Shown in pieces: positions 1 to 7,148 of a DNA stretch of 16,261 bases. Below the pieces are notes generated by a model. It saw only the letters and a program-made list of their open reading frames with translations, had not been told where the DNA came from and made no database searches. Source of the DNA: Asterionellopsis glacialis (taxonomy: Eukaryota > Bacillariophyta > Plagiogrammaphyceae > Rhaphoneidales > Asterionellopsidaceae); NCBI GenBank assembly GCA_014885115.2, contig WKLE02000083.1:1-16261 (forward strand), read 5' to 3'. The position numbers and the translations under genes are program-made. Numbering within the stretch: position 1 is the stretch's first letter; each line of letters begins with the position of its first letter.

Positions 1-268
1 AAATAGTAGCTTACAAACATCCATCAAAAATGTAACAAATCCTTTTTCTCGTCTGTCTGTCTCCTTCTAGCCTCCATCTCATGCACGTACGATGGGACAA
101 GGTGGCGTAAGGGAATCTCCGATTCCCGGAAGAAGCACGGGTTCCAACTAACATTAGAAACCGATTTCAGTCCACCCCATCTTCCTTGTGTGTGCAGCAT
201 GTGTACCCAATCTTTCTCTCGTACCTTCACTATCGTATATTCATAGTTTCGGACGTAGCCAAGTGATA

Positions 269-291
269 CGGGCCATGCTGGTCATGGCCCG
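269..291. repeat. Perfect 9-bp inverted repeat (hairpin)
   Basis: Arms CGGGCCATG and CATGGCCCG are exact reverse complements separated by the 5-base loop CTGGT. It lies in the GC-rich patch of the left spacer. No gene end is visible next to it and there is no tRNA-like arm arrangement, so its role is unknown. Confidence 0.55.
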
Positions 292-730
292 GGAATGGCC
301 TGATGACGGAAGTGGTCCCGGATAAGCGCGAGTCGGCCCCGCTAAAGAGTTCGGAAATTGGAAAAAAAAGTAGTTTAGTATCGAAAATGAGAACGATTTT
401 GGTATTATAGAACTTGCGTATTTGGTTCTCCCGCGCCAGCCCAGATTTAACAGAAATTAAAAAAAGGTCGAAAAACAATTTTTTGTATGTCCCACATAAC
501 CTATGAACAATATTCGCAACATGTGCGAAAATATTTGTATTTATTGAAAAAAAATTTGGATTTTTTTACTGCCTTTCCTGCTCTCTAAAAGTGATAGTGC
601 AGAATGATTATTTCGCTAGCACATACAAAATTTAATTTTTGATTATTTTCAAATTTTGAGATTACCGTGCGGCATGTCCAATTCAATTTTTCTTCACCAG
701 AAACCTGGTAGGCGTACACGTCACGTAGCG

Positions 731-793
731 TGGCCCTAGTCCTATAGGAACCTACCAGTAGGACTACCTATAGGACTACCTATGACTACCTGG
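731..793. repeat. TAGGACTACCTA tandem and inverted repeat cluster
   Basis: Two perfect 12-bp copies of TAGGACTACCTA lie head to tail at 759-782, followed by a degenerate third (TGACTACCTG). An inverted copy of the core, TAGTCCTA, is at 738-745, so the cluster can fold on itself. The 15-mer CTACCAGTAGGACTA at 752-766 occurs again, in inverse orientation, at 10098-10112 in the spacer before the EGY-like gene. It sits 165 to 230 bp upstream of the ATG at 958, so it could be regulatory or a remnant of a small mobile element; the sequence does not decide. Confidence 0.7.
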
Positions 794-957
794 TGTTATT
801 GAGATCCAACACAGGAGCAAGTCGTGAATAATCGCTTTCTTCGGTTCGAAAACAAATTGCAGTACAGAAAAGATTTCTGTCAATTCTGATATCGATCGAT
901 AATTCCTGAACAAGAATCATAATTTTGTTCCAAACCGATCGAGACAAAAAAGGTAGA

Positions 958-2508
958 ATGTTGTGCAACACGAAAGCAATTGCACTCGTTTTGAGTGCAT
1001 CTGCCTTCCTTGTCGAAGGGAGGATCAACTCCGTGCGTTCCTTGCAAGCTCCCGATGATATTGAATACCCGGAATTCCGTTTTATTAGCTGGAAGTTCCT
1101 CACAGATGATGAGAGAGCATTTGCAGATACGCTTGGTTATGTGGAAGGGACCTGGGATCATCCTGGTAGCGCTGCCATTTCGAAAAAATCATTTGATGAG
1201 TTGACTGGTGACAAATTAGCAGCCGCCAAGGGTTTAGGCTTCAACGATGACCAATGGGATTGTTACGTAAATCACTACGGTTCCTATAGTTGGGACGACC
1301 TCCAAAAGAAACAAGTTCAAGAATACTTCAATGTCCTTGGATGGACACACGAGAGTTGGCGTGGAGATGGAGTAGCTAGACCAAACACTAACGGTAAAGA
1401 TTGGGAGGATCTAACTTCAGAAGAAAGACAAGCCGCCAAGAAAATTTGTTATTTCGAAGAAATTTGGGATGATATCGATTTTGACAAATGGGACTGTACC
1501 CGGAATCACTATTCCGACTACACCTGGCACGGGCTCGAAGAAGAAGGAGTTATCGAATACTTTAAAATTCTTGGATGGACTGATGCAAGTTGGAACGGAA
1601 CTACTGCAAATGCTCCCGAATCCGCCAGCAAGAGCTGGAATGATCTTACCGAAGAACAGCATGTCGCAGCAAGGAAACTTTGCTTCTTAAAGCAAGATTG
1701 GGATGGTCCAGCTTATCCAACCTTCCGTTACCGATCATGGAAGTACGTTTCTTCTGATCAAAAGGCAAACGCAGAAATTCTCAAGTACACGGAGGATTCG
1801 TGGAACAATATCGGAAGTAATAAAGTCGAGAAATCTGCTTTTGATAGATTGGAATCTGGCTCCGTCCAGGCTGCCAAGGCGATTGGATTTGAAGAAGAAG
1901 TATGGGACTGCTTCATCAATCACTACGAAGATTATGATTGGGACGAACTTTTCGAGGAAGGTGTTCAGTCACATTATCATGAATTGGGATGGTTGGCTGA
2001 AACTTGGAAGAGTGGACAAGCTCCTGCCTCTGAAAACCTCGATTGGGATGAATTGACCCCTGCTCAGCAAGAAGCCGCTGAGGAACTCTGCTACCAACAG
2101 GAATCCTGGGAAAAGATCCCGCTCGACGAATGGGATTGCGCCAAAACCCATTATTTTGCTCTTTACTACACATGGGCGGACCTCAAGCGATTGGGAGTGC
2201 AGCAATACTTCGTTACTTTAGGCTGGGATCATATGGCCTGGCGGCAAAATGAAGCACCCCCGAGTGAAACCAAGGACTGGAACCAGTTGACCAAGGAAGA
2301 AGAAGCTGCCGCTAGAAATCTTTGTTACCACAAGGAGGACTGGAACGATCCTCCTGAGAAACACAACGGTGCTGCTGCTGGTGTAGCAATTGGTGTTGTG
2401 TGTGTTGGGGTTCTTGGTGCAGTGCTTCTACTCAGGAGAAAAAAGTTGAAGACGACGACCAAGGAAATCACTATTACGTTACCCAATCTAGATGCCGTTG
2501 AGGCTTAA
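958..2508 (+). CDS. Type I membrane protein with duplicated Trp-rich repeat ectodomain (unknown function)
   Basis: Intronless gene of 516 residues. The first ATG of the frame is at 958; the open frame begins slightly earlier but without an ATG. The N-terminus is a signal peptide (residues 2-20 hydrophobic, ending near FLVEG). The ectodomain (about 37-465) consists of twelve units of 30 to 42 residues of the form W-x-x-L, then an AA-rich helix, then LG or LC, an aromatic residue, and a closing W. Four WDC(x3)HY motifs and four (I/L)C(Y/F) motifs supply exactly eight ectodomain cysteines, suggesting disulfides. Residues 472-492 form one transmembrane helix, followed by an RRKK stop-transfer and a short cytoplasmic tail. 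I do not recognise a named family. A surface or endomembrane protein with a binding or structural role is inference. An AATAAA follows 25 bp after the stop. Confidence 0.85.
   Translation: MLCNTKAIALVLSASAFLVEGRINSVRSLQAPDDIEYPEFRFISWKFLTDDERAFADTLGYVEGTWDHPGSAAISKKSFDELTGDKLAAAKGLGFNDDQWDCYVNHYGSYSWDDLQKKQVQEYFNVLGWTHESWRGDGVARPNTNGKDWEDLTSEERQAAKKICYFEEIWDDIDFDKWDCTRNHYSDYTWHGLEEEGVIEYFKILGWTDASWNGTTANAPESASKSWNDLTEEQHVAARKLCFLKQDWDGPAYPTFRYRSWKYVSSDQKANAEILKYTEDSWNNIGSNKVEKSAFDRLESGSVQAAKAIGFEEEVWDCFINHYEDYDWDELFEEGVQSHYHELGWLAETWKSGQAPASENLDWDELTPAQQEAAEELCYQQESWEKIPLDEWDCAKTHYFALYYTWADLKRLGVQQYFVTLGWDHMAWRQNEAPPSETKDWNQLTKEEEAAARNLCYHKEDWNDPPEKHNGAAAGVAIGVVCVGVLGAVLLLRRKKLKTTTKEITITLPNLDAVEA
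1066..2361 (+). repeat. Tandem in-gene duplication of a ~215-residue block
   Basis: The ectodomain is two successive copies of the same six-unit block. Copy 1 begins with YPEFRFISWKF at 1066 and copy 2 with YPTFRYRSWKY at 1714, an offset of 648 bp. Both contain, in the same order, a Cys-free unit, a WDC-ending unit, a YxW unit with LGW, an LC unit ending in WDC, a second YxW/LGW unit, and an LC unit ending in DW. Net length differs by about two residues at the last Trp. Protein identity is moderate, so the duplication is old rather than an assembly artefact. Confidence 0.85.
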
Positions 2509-2532
2509 ATAAGAAAGACCTCATTCCAATGT

Positions 2533-2538
2533 AATAAA
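2533..2538 (+). promoter_or_regulatory. Poly(A) signal AATAAA
   Basis: A canonical AATAAA lies 25 bp after the TAA of the Trp-repeat gene, in the AT-rich 3' flank. Position and sequence fit a polyadenylation signal; no transcript end is visible. Confidence 0.5.
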
Positions 2539-2767
2539 ATCTAGTAATTGTAACCTAATATGTTAGAAATCCCTTGTTGCTTTACGAAGTTGTATCACAG
2601 AATAGTTTGTTATGAAGCTTCTGTGTAATATCCATGCATTTAATTTTTGAAGTTAAAATGAATAATTTTGATCTTCGGTACATTCGTGTAACTAGAGGAT
2701 ATTTTCAAAAGGGGTGACATCTATTCTTTCCAAAAACAGGTAGATGAATAGTCACTGCGCTCACACA

Positions 2768-2916
2768 ATTTCCGTCTTGGAAAAAGACAATGAAACTAAA
2801 GTAAAAAAGGAACAAGTCCGACCCGGATAGTCCTAGAATGAACACGAGGATCAAATAGACTTACCCAATAACAATTTTTAGTCCTCTTCCAAAGAGAGTC
2901 AACGCAGTACGCCCTC
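2768..2916 (-). pseudogene. Reversed fragment of EGY-like protease last exon
   Basis: Read on the minus strand, these 149 bases align without a gap to 13738-13886, inside the last exon of the EGY-like gene at 11130-13991. I count 15 mismatches (90% identity): 12 transitions and 3 transversions, 8 of them synonymous. The frame matches from the end of DGG-R through the FLFYFSFIVFF membrane segment. A TGA at the left border and a TAA replacing a Gln codon break it. Similarity stops sharply at both ends, and no other exon is found nearby. The excess of silent changes suggests that the source was under protein constraint for much of the divergence, so it may be the remnant of a lost paralogue rather than a recent fragment copy. 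Confidence 0.9.
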
Positions 2917-2955
2917 AGGCTTTCTATTCTAGTAAGAAATTGCATCAATTTAGTC

Positions 2956-3004
2956 ACTATATTTTGAAGCCAGTTTTGTAACTATACTTTGGAGCCAGTT
3001 TGTA
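2956..3004. repeat. Imperfect 25-bp tandem repeat, two copies
   Basis: ACTATATTTTGAAGCCAGTTTTGTA is followed directly by a copy with two substitutions and one missing T. On the minus strand it falls at the end of the broken reading frame and duplicates a short helix-like segment. Confidence 0.65.
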
Positions 3005-3437
3005 AAAAGGTTTACCAATTCTGCAAAACTTGGACCTTTTTTCTCATCTGGTGATATTGGAGGCAGTGATGATCATAATTGAGGTGTTGGCTGCTGTTGC
3101 TGCTGATGCTGTTGTCATCTTTGTTCACTGTCATCTATTTTAGTTGATGCCTGTTGTCTGTCACTAGGTGAGGAACAGTTATCATCGTTCAAGGATCGAC
3201 AACACAATGAAGAATCTCTCCATTGTGATGTTGAATGTAGCTCTGGAAAATCACCGCCATCATCATTTGTTGATGATGAGCTACCATTATTTTTGTTTCT
3301 GATAATGTTTCTGCTTGAGAGTAGTCGTTGTTATCAAGTTCTGTATCAAAATCAAATGAACGAGAGGAATCATTCATTTCATCTTTTTCCTGCATTGTTG
3401 TTTGAGGATTAGAATTATATCTGATTTCTTTGCTCTC

Positions 3438-3517
<80 letters not shown>
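3438..3517. repeat. (TTG)26 microsatellite
   Basis: Twenty-six uninterrupted TTG units plus TT. On the minus strand this is a perfect CAA run (poly-Gln if translated); on the plus strand it would give poly-Leu, which is unlikely to be a protein. A perfect tract of this length is expected to be length-variable. Confidence 0.95.
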
Positions 3518-3730
3518 AACAATAAACCCTAATAGACATTCATTCAAAAAAACTACATTAAATATAATCCTTTTATTAATCTAATATTATGCATAGTTTT
3601 TCAAGTTATGGTGTTCTAAATCTTGGTAAAAAAAATGGTGTTGATGTGACCATTACTCTTTGCCGTCGATTGTGTTTCATTATTTTTGTCTGAGAAAATT
3701 TTGAGTAGCACTCCTTATCTTCAAATGTGA

Positions 3731-4218
3731 AATCCACCTGGAGAGGATTGTCATGGCGAAGAAGAGGATCGCCACATGGAACAAATGGGAAAACAATTGT
3801 TGGAGTCAGAGAAGAAATCAGATAGACTTGCCAACAAGGTAAATGAATTATTGTCATGTGTCCATTTAATAACAGTAACTTTTGGCATATGGCTCCAGGT
3901 GGAGAACCTAATTTGTTTAATGAATTAGCAACTGTCCAGGACTTTGCACCCGTTCAGACTCTGGTTGCATGTAACCCTGCACTCTCTCCTGTGACTTCAC
4001 ACAGAGACAAGAATAAGAATGGTAGGACACCTGTTACCTTGTTTAAAACTCCTGCACAGGATGTTACACAAATCAACAACAACAGCAAGAATGATGTTGC
4101 TGTTGTAACTGGTGATACTGTACTACTGAAAATGCTGAAAAAATTCATCAACTTAAATTCATACAAGAAAAATGTCCTCAAGATTGATGATGCCAACACC
4201 AACAACAAGAATAAATGA
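3731..4218 (+). pseudogene. Broken plus-strand reading frame, unknown
   Basis: One frame from 3731 (right after a TGA) reads an acidic, helix-prone stretch including GEEEDRHMEQMGKQLLESEK and LANKVNELLS. The reading then fits better in another frame from an ATG at 3856, giving 120 residues (APGGEPNLFNELATVQDF near the start, Asn/Lys-rich end) to a TGA at 4216-4218. No clean intron joins the two frames: the GT at 3839 and the AG at about 3898 leave the wrong phase. AATAAA at 4351 lies downstream. It converges on the transposase relic, the arrangement expected of a two-gene Harbinger-type element, but no Myb/SANT motif is visible, so this link is a guess. Confidence 0.3.
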
Positions 4219-4350
4219 TGTATTTATTCTTTGTCATTAATGATTTGATTGGGGGGATGTTGTAAGACTTGGTTTGTTAGTTATATTATTTTTGAACAAC
4301 ATAACTTTATGTGTTGTATATTTGAGTCCTGATACATAAAGTATTATAAT

Positions 4351-4356
4351 AATAAA
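4351..4356 (+). promoter_or_regulatory. AATAAA in AT-rich spacer
   Basis: AATAAA occurs 133 bp after the stop of the broken plus-strand frame. In such AT-rich sequence it is weak evidence for polyadenylation. Confidence 0.2.
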
Positions 4357-4417
4357 ATAAATAAACTATAGTAGATTTTAATATTTAATTTCAAATAAAT
4401 CAAAGACATGGTGTTCA

Positions 4418-5827
4418 TTATTTTGGAACATTATATTTTTGGTTTGGGTTTGTTTGTAAGTTTGGCATGAACATACTTTTCAACTGGTTAATCCTAACAT
4501 GATGTACACATAAGTTATACAGATATAAGATTGACAACATTATTAGTTTTCTTTCATTATTTTCTTCCTAAATAAAGCAGTCTTTGAGACAAGGAATCTT
4601 GCACAGACTGCATTCCCCATTCTGCAGATTGAGGCATTGAGGTTGCATCCATGTTGGTGATGAAATCATCAGGATCATCAGAATCAAAATTTTTCTGCAA
4701 AGATTTGATTCAATATTCATACCTTTTTTCACTAAATGCAGAATCAACTATGCATTTACCATTACATCTGCCCCATATAGTTTCTAATTTACCATATATC
4801 CTACCATATTTTCATGCATTGCTATCGTGAAAACTTCCAGGAACATTGAAGGTTGAGATCGGAAATTTACCATATGGACAAAAACAAAATACTCTGGTCA
4901 CATAATGATTGTGAGTCTATCCATTGTAGTATCTACTTTGCATGTCTATATCTGATGGTTGTTGGAGATGGTGAACTCCAAACCATGCAGAGTACACCAA
5001 GATCCTTTTAAAGAAGGTTTTTTTTTTTCAATGACATCTTGATAATCCCTGATCTTGGAACCGTCACCAGGAATGACAATTTTTGCATCCTTCTCTTTCC
5101 TTAATATTTTGTAATTAATTTTTGACAAGCAAACTTTTATAAATTTAGACAGGGGTGCCAGTCATTCCAAAAAGCATCTGAAGGCCTGCTGTTGATCCTC
5201 TAAATCTAGTCCAAGCTAGATATAGTGCAAGGCAATACTTTCCAGTTTCCTACCACATTTTGTTTTTAACTTTCTGATAGTCCCATCTTTACTACTGAAG
5301 GGAGTGTAACTATTGTAAAGTGGTTCAAACCTTTCTTGTAGGAATTTAAATGTGGTGTGGTTGAATCCAGTGAAGGATATCATATCTTGTTTGACACCTG
5401 AGTTGTACAAAGTTCTCCAACTGGATTCAGATGGTGCTTATAATGAAGCTAGGGTGATTCTTCTATCACATTTTCTCTTTTCTTCAGCTGATAAAGTCTT
5501 GTAGAAGGCTTTTCAATTTCTTGAAAGGATAAATGCTTTTGTGGCTCTATTCTGTTGTAACCAGTGTTGAAAATGATAGACAAGAATAGGGTCAGATAAA
5601 GCAGTGTCAAAAAGTTTGCCATTGACATCGTGAAGATGATGATGGCAATCATCAAAAAGAAGAATGAAGATAATCCATTCCTTGTAGGCAAGTCTCATGA
5701 TTGAGGCGGATGGAAGGGTAAAGGTACTGGGATGATTGAATGTTGTGTTACTAGGTGATCAGTCACCACCGAGGTTGACTGGTCATGGTGGAGTTGTCTT
5801 GAGTCTCCCCTGCAGTGGAGTATCCAT
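4418..5827 (-). pseudogene. PIF/Harbinger-type DDE transposase relic
   Basis: Translating the minus strand and switching frames recovers a near full-length DDE (DDE_Tnp_4-like) transposase. In order: a possible ATG at 5827 with two TGA codons soon after; a second ATG at 5698 with LAYKEWIIFILLFDDCHHHL; SGVKQDMISFTGFNHTTFKF and ERFEPLYNSYTPF (about 5290-5400); LAWTRFRGSTAGLQMLFGM (about 5160-5220); SWCTLHGLEF (about 4990); FPISTFNVPGSFHDS and KCIVDSAF (about 4750-4860); QSAEWGMQSVQ (about 4600); ERKLIMLSILYLYN and VRINQL (about 4490-4560); TAA at 4418-4420. About 470 codons is a usual size for the family. At least six in-frame stops plus frameshifts make it dead. The first catalytic Asp, expected in the T-x-D-G motif, reads His. 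The later Asp and Glu motifs survive. Family assignment is from motif recall. Confidence 0.85.
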
Positions 5828-6248
5828 GTTAAACTGCACTCACTACAGTATTCTTTATCTTGTGAGAATAGATAGTATTTGTCTCGTAAATATGATAGTA
5901 GTATTATTTAATATTGGAGTTTTAATAATTGGGATTGTTTAAGAGAGAGTGAACCAAATAGCGCAAATGAATTTTGGGTTTGGCGCGGTTCGGAGTAGTA
6001 CCAATTGGAGCTGGTCTGCGCAATTTGATCATGACTGAATTTGAGGAGTGCTCCAATAAATAGAGCTGGAACCTGCCTGAACAACGAAAATTTCAAACAA
6101 GTATGCCAGACTCATTTGTTAATTGGTAAACTTTATTGATCTTTTGTATTATGATGATTTACAACTTTCAATCAAGTATATTTTTTTTATCGTAGTACGG
6201 TATTATTTATATGTCATTTTATTTAAATTATTCTGCTACCCAGTCAAC
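5828..6248. other. AT-rich spacer, possible transposon edge
   Basis: No supportable gene. A minus-strand open stretch (5908-6096) lacks an ATG start. An inverted repeat ATTGGAGC (6004-6011) and GCTCCAAT (6050-6057) lies here. I looked for long terminal inverted repeats matching the left side of the debris (2500-3000) and saw none. The right edge of the transposon relic is therefore undefined. Confidence 0.5.
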
Positions 6249-7148
6249 TTACGGGAATTCATACTTGGTCACGTTTACATGTAACTGTGTCCAACCCGTT
6301 TGTATACCTGCATAGGACAAAGCTACATACACTGGTGGAAATGCGAGTACCAGGTAACAGGTACAGTTTCGAATTATGATATGAAATGTACAATTTACTG
6401 TAGAGCTAGGATCTATTAGAAGATAATATAAACTCTGATAATAGACATTCTTAGAAAAACCTGATACATTCTGTAGGAGTGTTGAAATTTCTTTCATCGT
6501 AGGAATTTCGTTGAAACGTACTAAAAAATAGTTCTGTGAAAACGATATTCCGATGGGAACAAATTCTGCAAACCTTTCCTTGTCCGTCATTGACTCGACA
6601 CGACGACGAACTCTCGAACAGAAGCTACGTACCACATGATGCAAACTAGCTAAAATAGGGGGTGATGCCTGGACTAGACTCTCTCTAGAAGTAGTCCCAG
6701 AGGAGTGAAAGCAGGATACTAGCTTTACTCGTAAAGGTTCCGTACCAGTACGAGCTAGAGCCAAAACCTGTACAGGTAAGGTATCGAGTCCTCTTGTAAA
6801 GACCGTAATGAAAGAGAGAGCGAGCTGTTCAGACACGAAGAAACCCTCGCCCCCTTTTACCCGCACCCGCAGGACCACCGTTACGTGCAAAAAGGACAAC
6901 AGCTCAAAGCATCGAACAGCAAACAACGAAAGCACTGCTGTTTGACGAAAAAGTTGAAGATACTTTATCGGTGAAAGGCTAGCAAGAGAGACATCAACAA
7001 TTTCGTTGGCGTTTCTGCGAAGATCCCTTTGAGACAGACTGAGAAATTCTCCCAACAGCAACTGCGCTCGGTTTCATTTTCCGCTAGTCTACTAACCCAA
7101 GTACGGTAACAAGCTCAACGAAAGAGAGAATTTGCGCGCAGGTCAATC
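6249..7148. other. Upstream region of the HECT ligase gene
   Basis: Presumed promoter and 5' leader of the gene starting at 7149; the last part (about 6800-7148) is C/A-rich with GAAAGAGAG and CAACGAAAG runs. A perfect 12-bp palindrome, ACCTGTACAGGT, is at 6766-6777, and CAGGTA recurs at 6351 and 6358. The minus strand is open from 7061 to 6249 but starts at TTG directly after a TGA. Its first in-frame ATG is at 6590, leaving 113 unrecognised residues. Its stop overlaps a GTAAGT donor-like sequence. I do not call it a gene. Confidence 0.5.

Larger units (their letters stand above)
1..957. other. Spacer upstream of the Trp-repeat membrane protein gene
   Basis: No reading frame here starts with ATG and looks like a gene. 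Two open minus-strand stretches (about 24-230 and 230-478) begin only at GTG or TTG and have no recognisable content. A GC-richer patch lies at about 240-350 inside AT-rich DNA and contains a perfect hairpin at 269-291. A TAGGAC-type repeat cluster is at 731-793. The last 100 to 200 bases should include the promoter and 5' leader of the gene starting at 958. One ACGTCA (reverse complement TGACGT, the core of CRE-type elements) is at 718-723, but a single hexamer is weak evidence. Confidence 0.6.
2950..3517 (-). pseudogene. Broken Ser/Gln/Asp-rich reading frame
   Basis: Minus-strand frames read, from 3517 downward: a run of about 26 Gln encoded by the microsatellite, an acidic and Ser-rich stretch (SSRSFDFDTELDNNDYSQ), a frame change near 3300, a Ser/Asp-rich region with DDGGDFPELHS, then Gln runs, and finally SFAELVNLFTNWLQSI ending at a TAA at 2950-2952. 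Two in-frame TGA codons interrupt the last part, and a TAA lies just before the Gln run with no ATG in between. It resembles a low-complexity nuclear-type protein, but no family is recognised. It lies between the EGY fragment and the transposase relic and may belong to the same transposon debris. It could also be chance open sequence around a CAA repeat. Confidence 0.35.

Noticed and set aside
24..478. Two minus-strand open stretches in the left spacer
   Set aside because: They start at GTG and TTG rather than ATG, and nothing in the translations suggests a protein family.
838..856. GGTTCGAAAAC resembling a tRNA T-loop
   Set aside because: The flanking bases do not form the acceptor, D or anticodon arms, so no tRNA can be drawn.
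2832..2845. GATAGTCCTAGAAT as a further TAGGAC-family copy
   Set aside because: It lies inside the reversed EGY exon fragment and matches the coding sequence at about 13820, so it is explained by that duplication.
3402..3584. Plus-strand frame rich in Leu from TTG units
   Set aside because: It is only the microsatellite read on the plus strand; a run of 26 Leu with no other gene-like feature is not credible as a protein.
4249..4275. GGGGGGATGTTGTAAGAC resembling a polypurine tract followed by the start of a Copia-type LTR
   Set aside because: No second LTR copy, no reverse transcriptase, integrase or RNase H motifs upstream, and the region is better explained by decayed Harbinger DNA.
5736..5942. 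Plus-strand 68-residue open stretch with a hydrophobic tail
   Set aside because: It lacks an ATG and overlaps, on the other strand, the N-terminal coding part of the transposase relic, which explains the sequence better.
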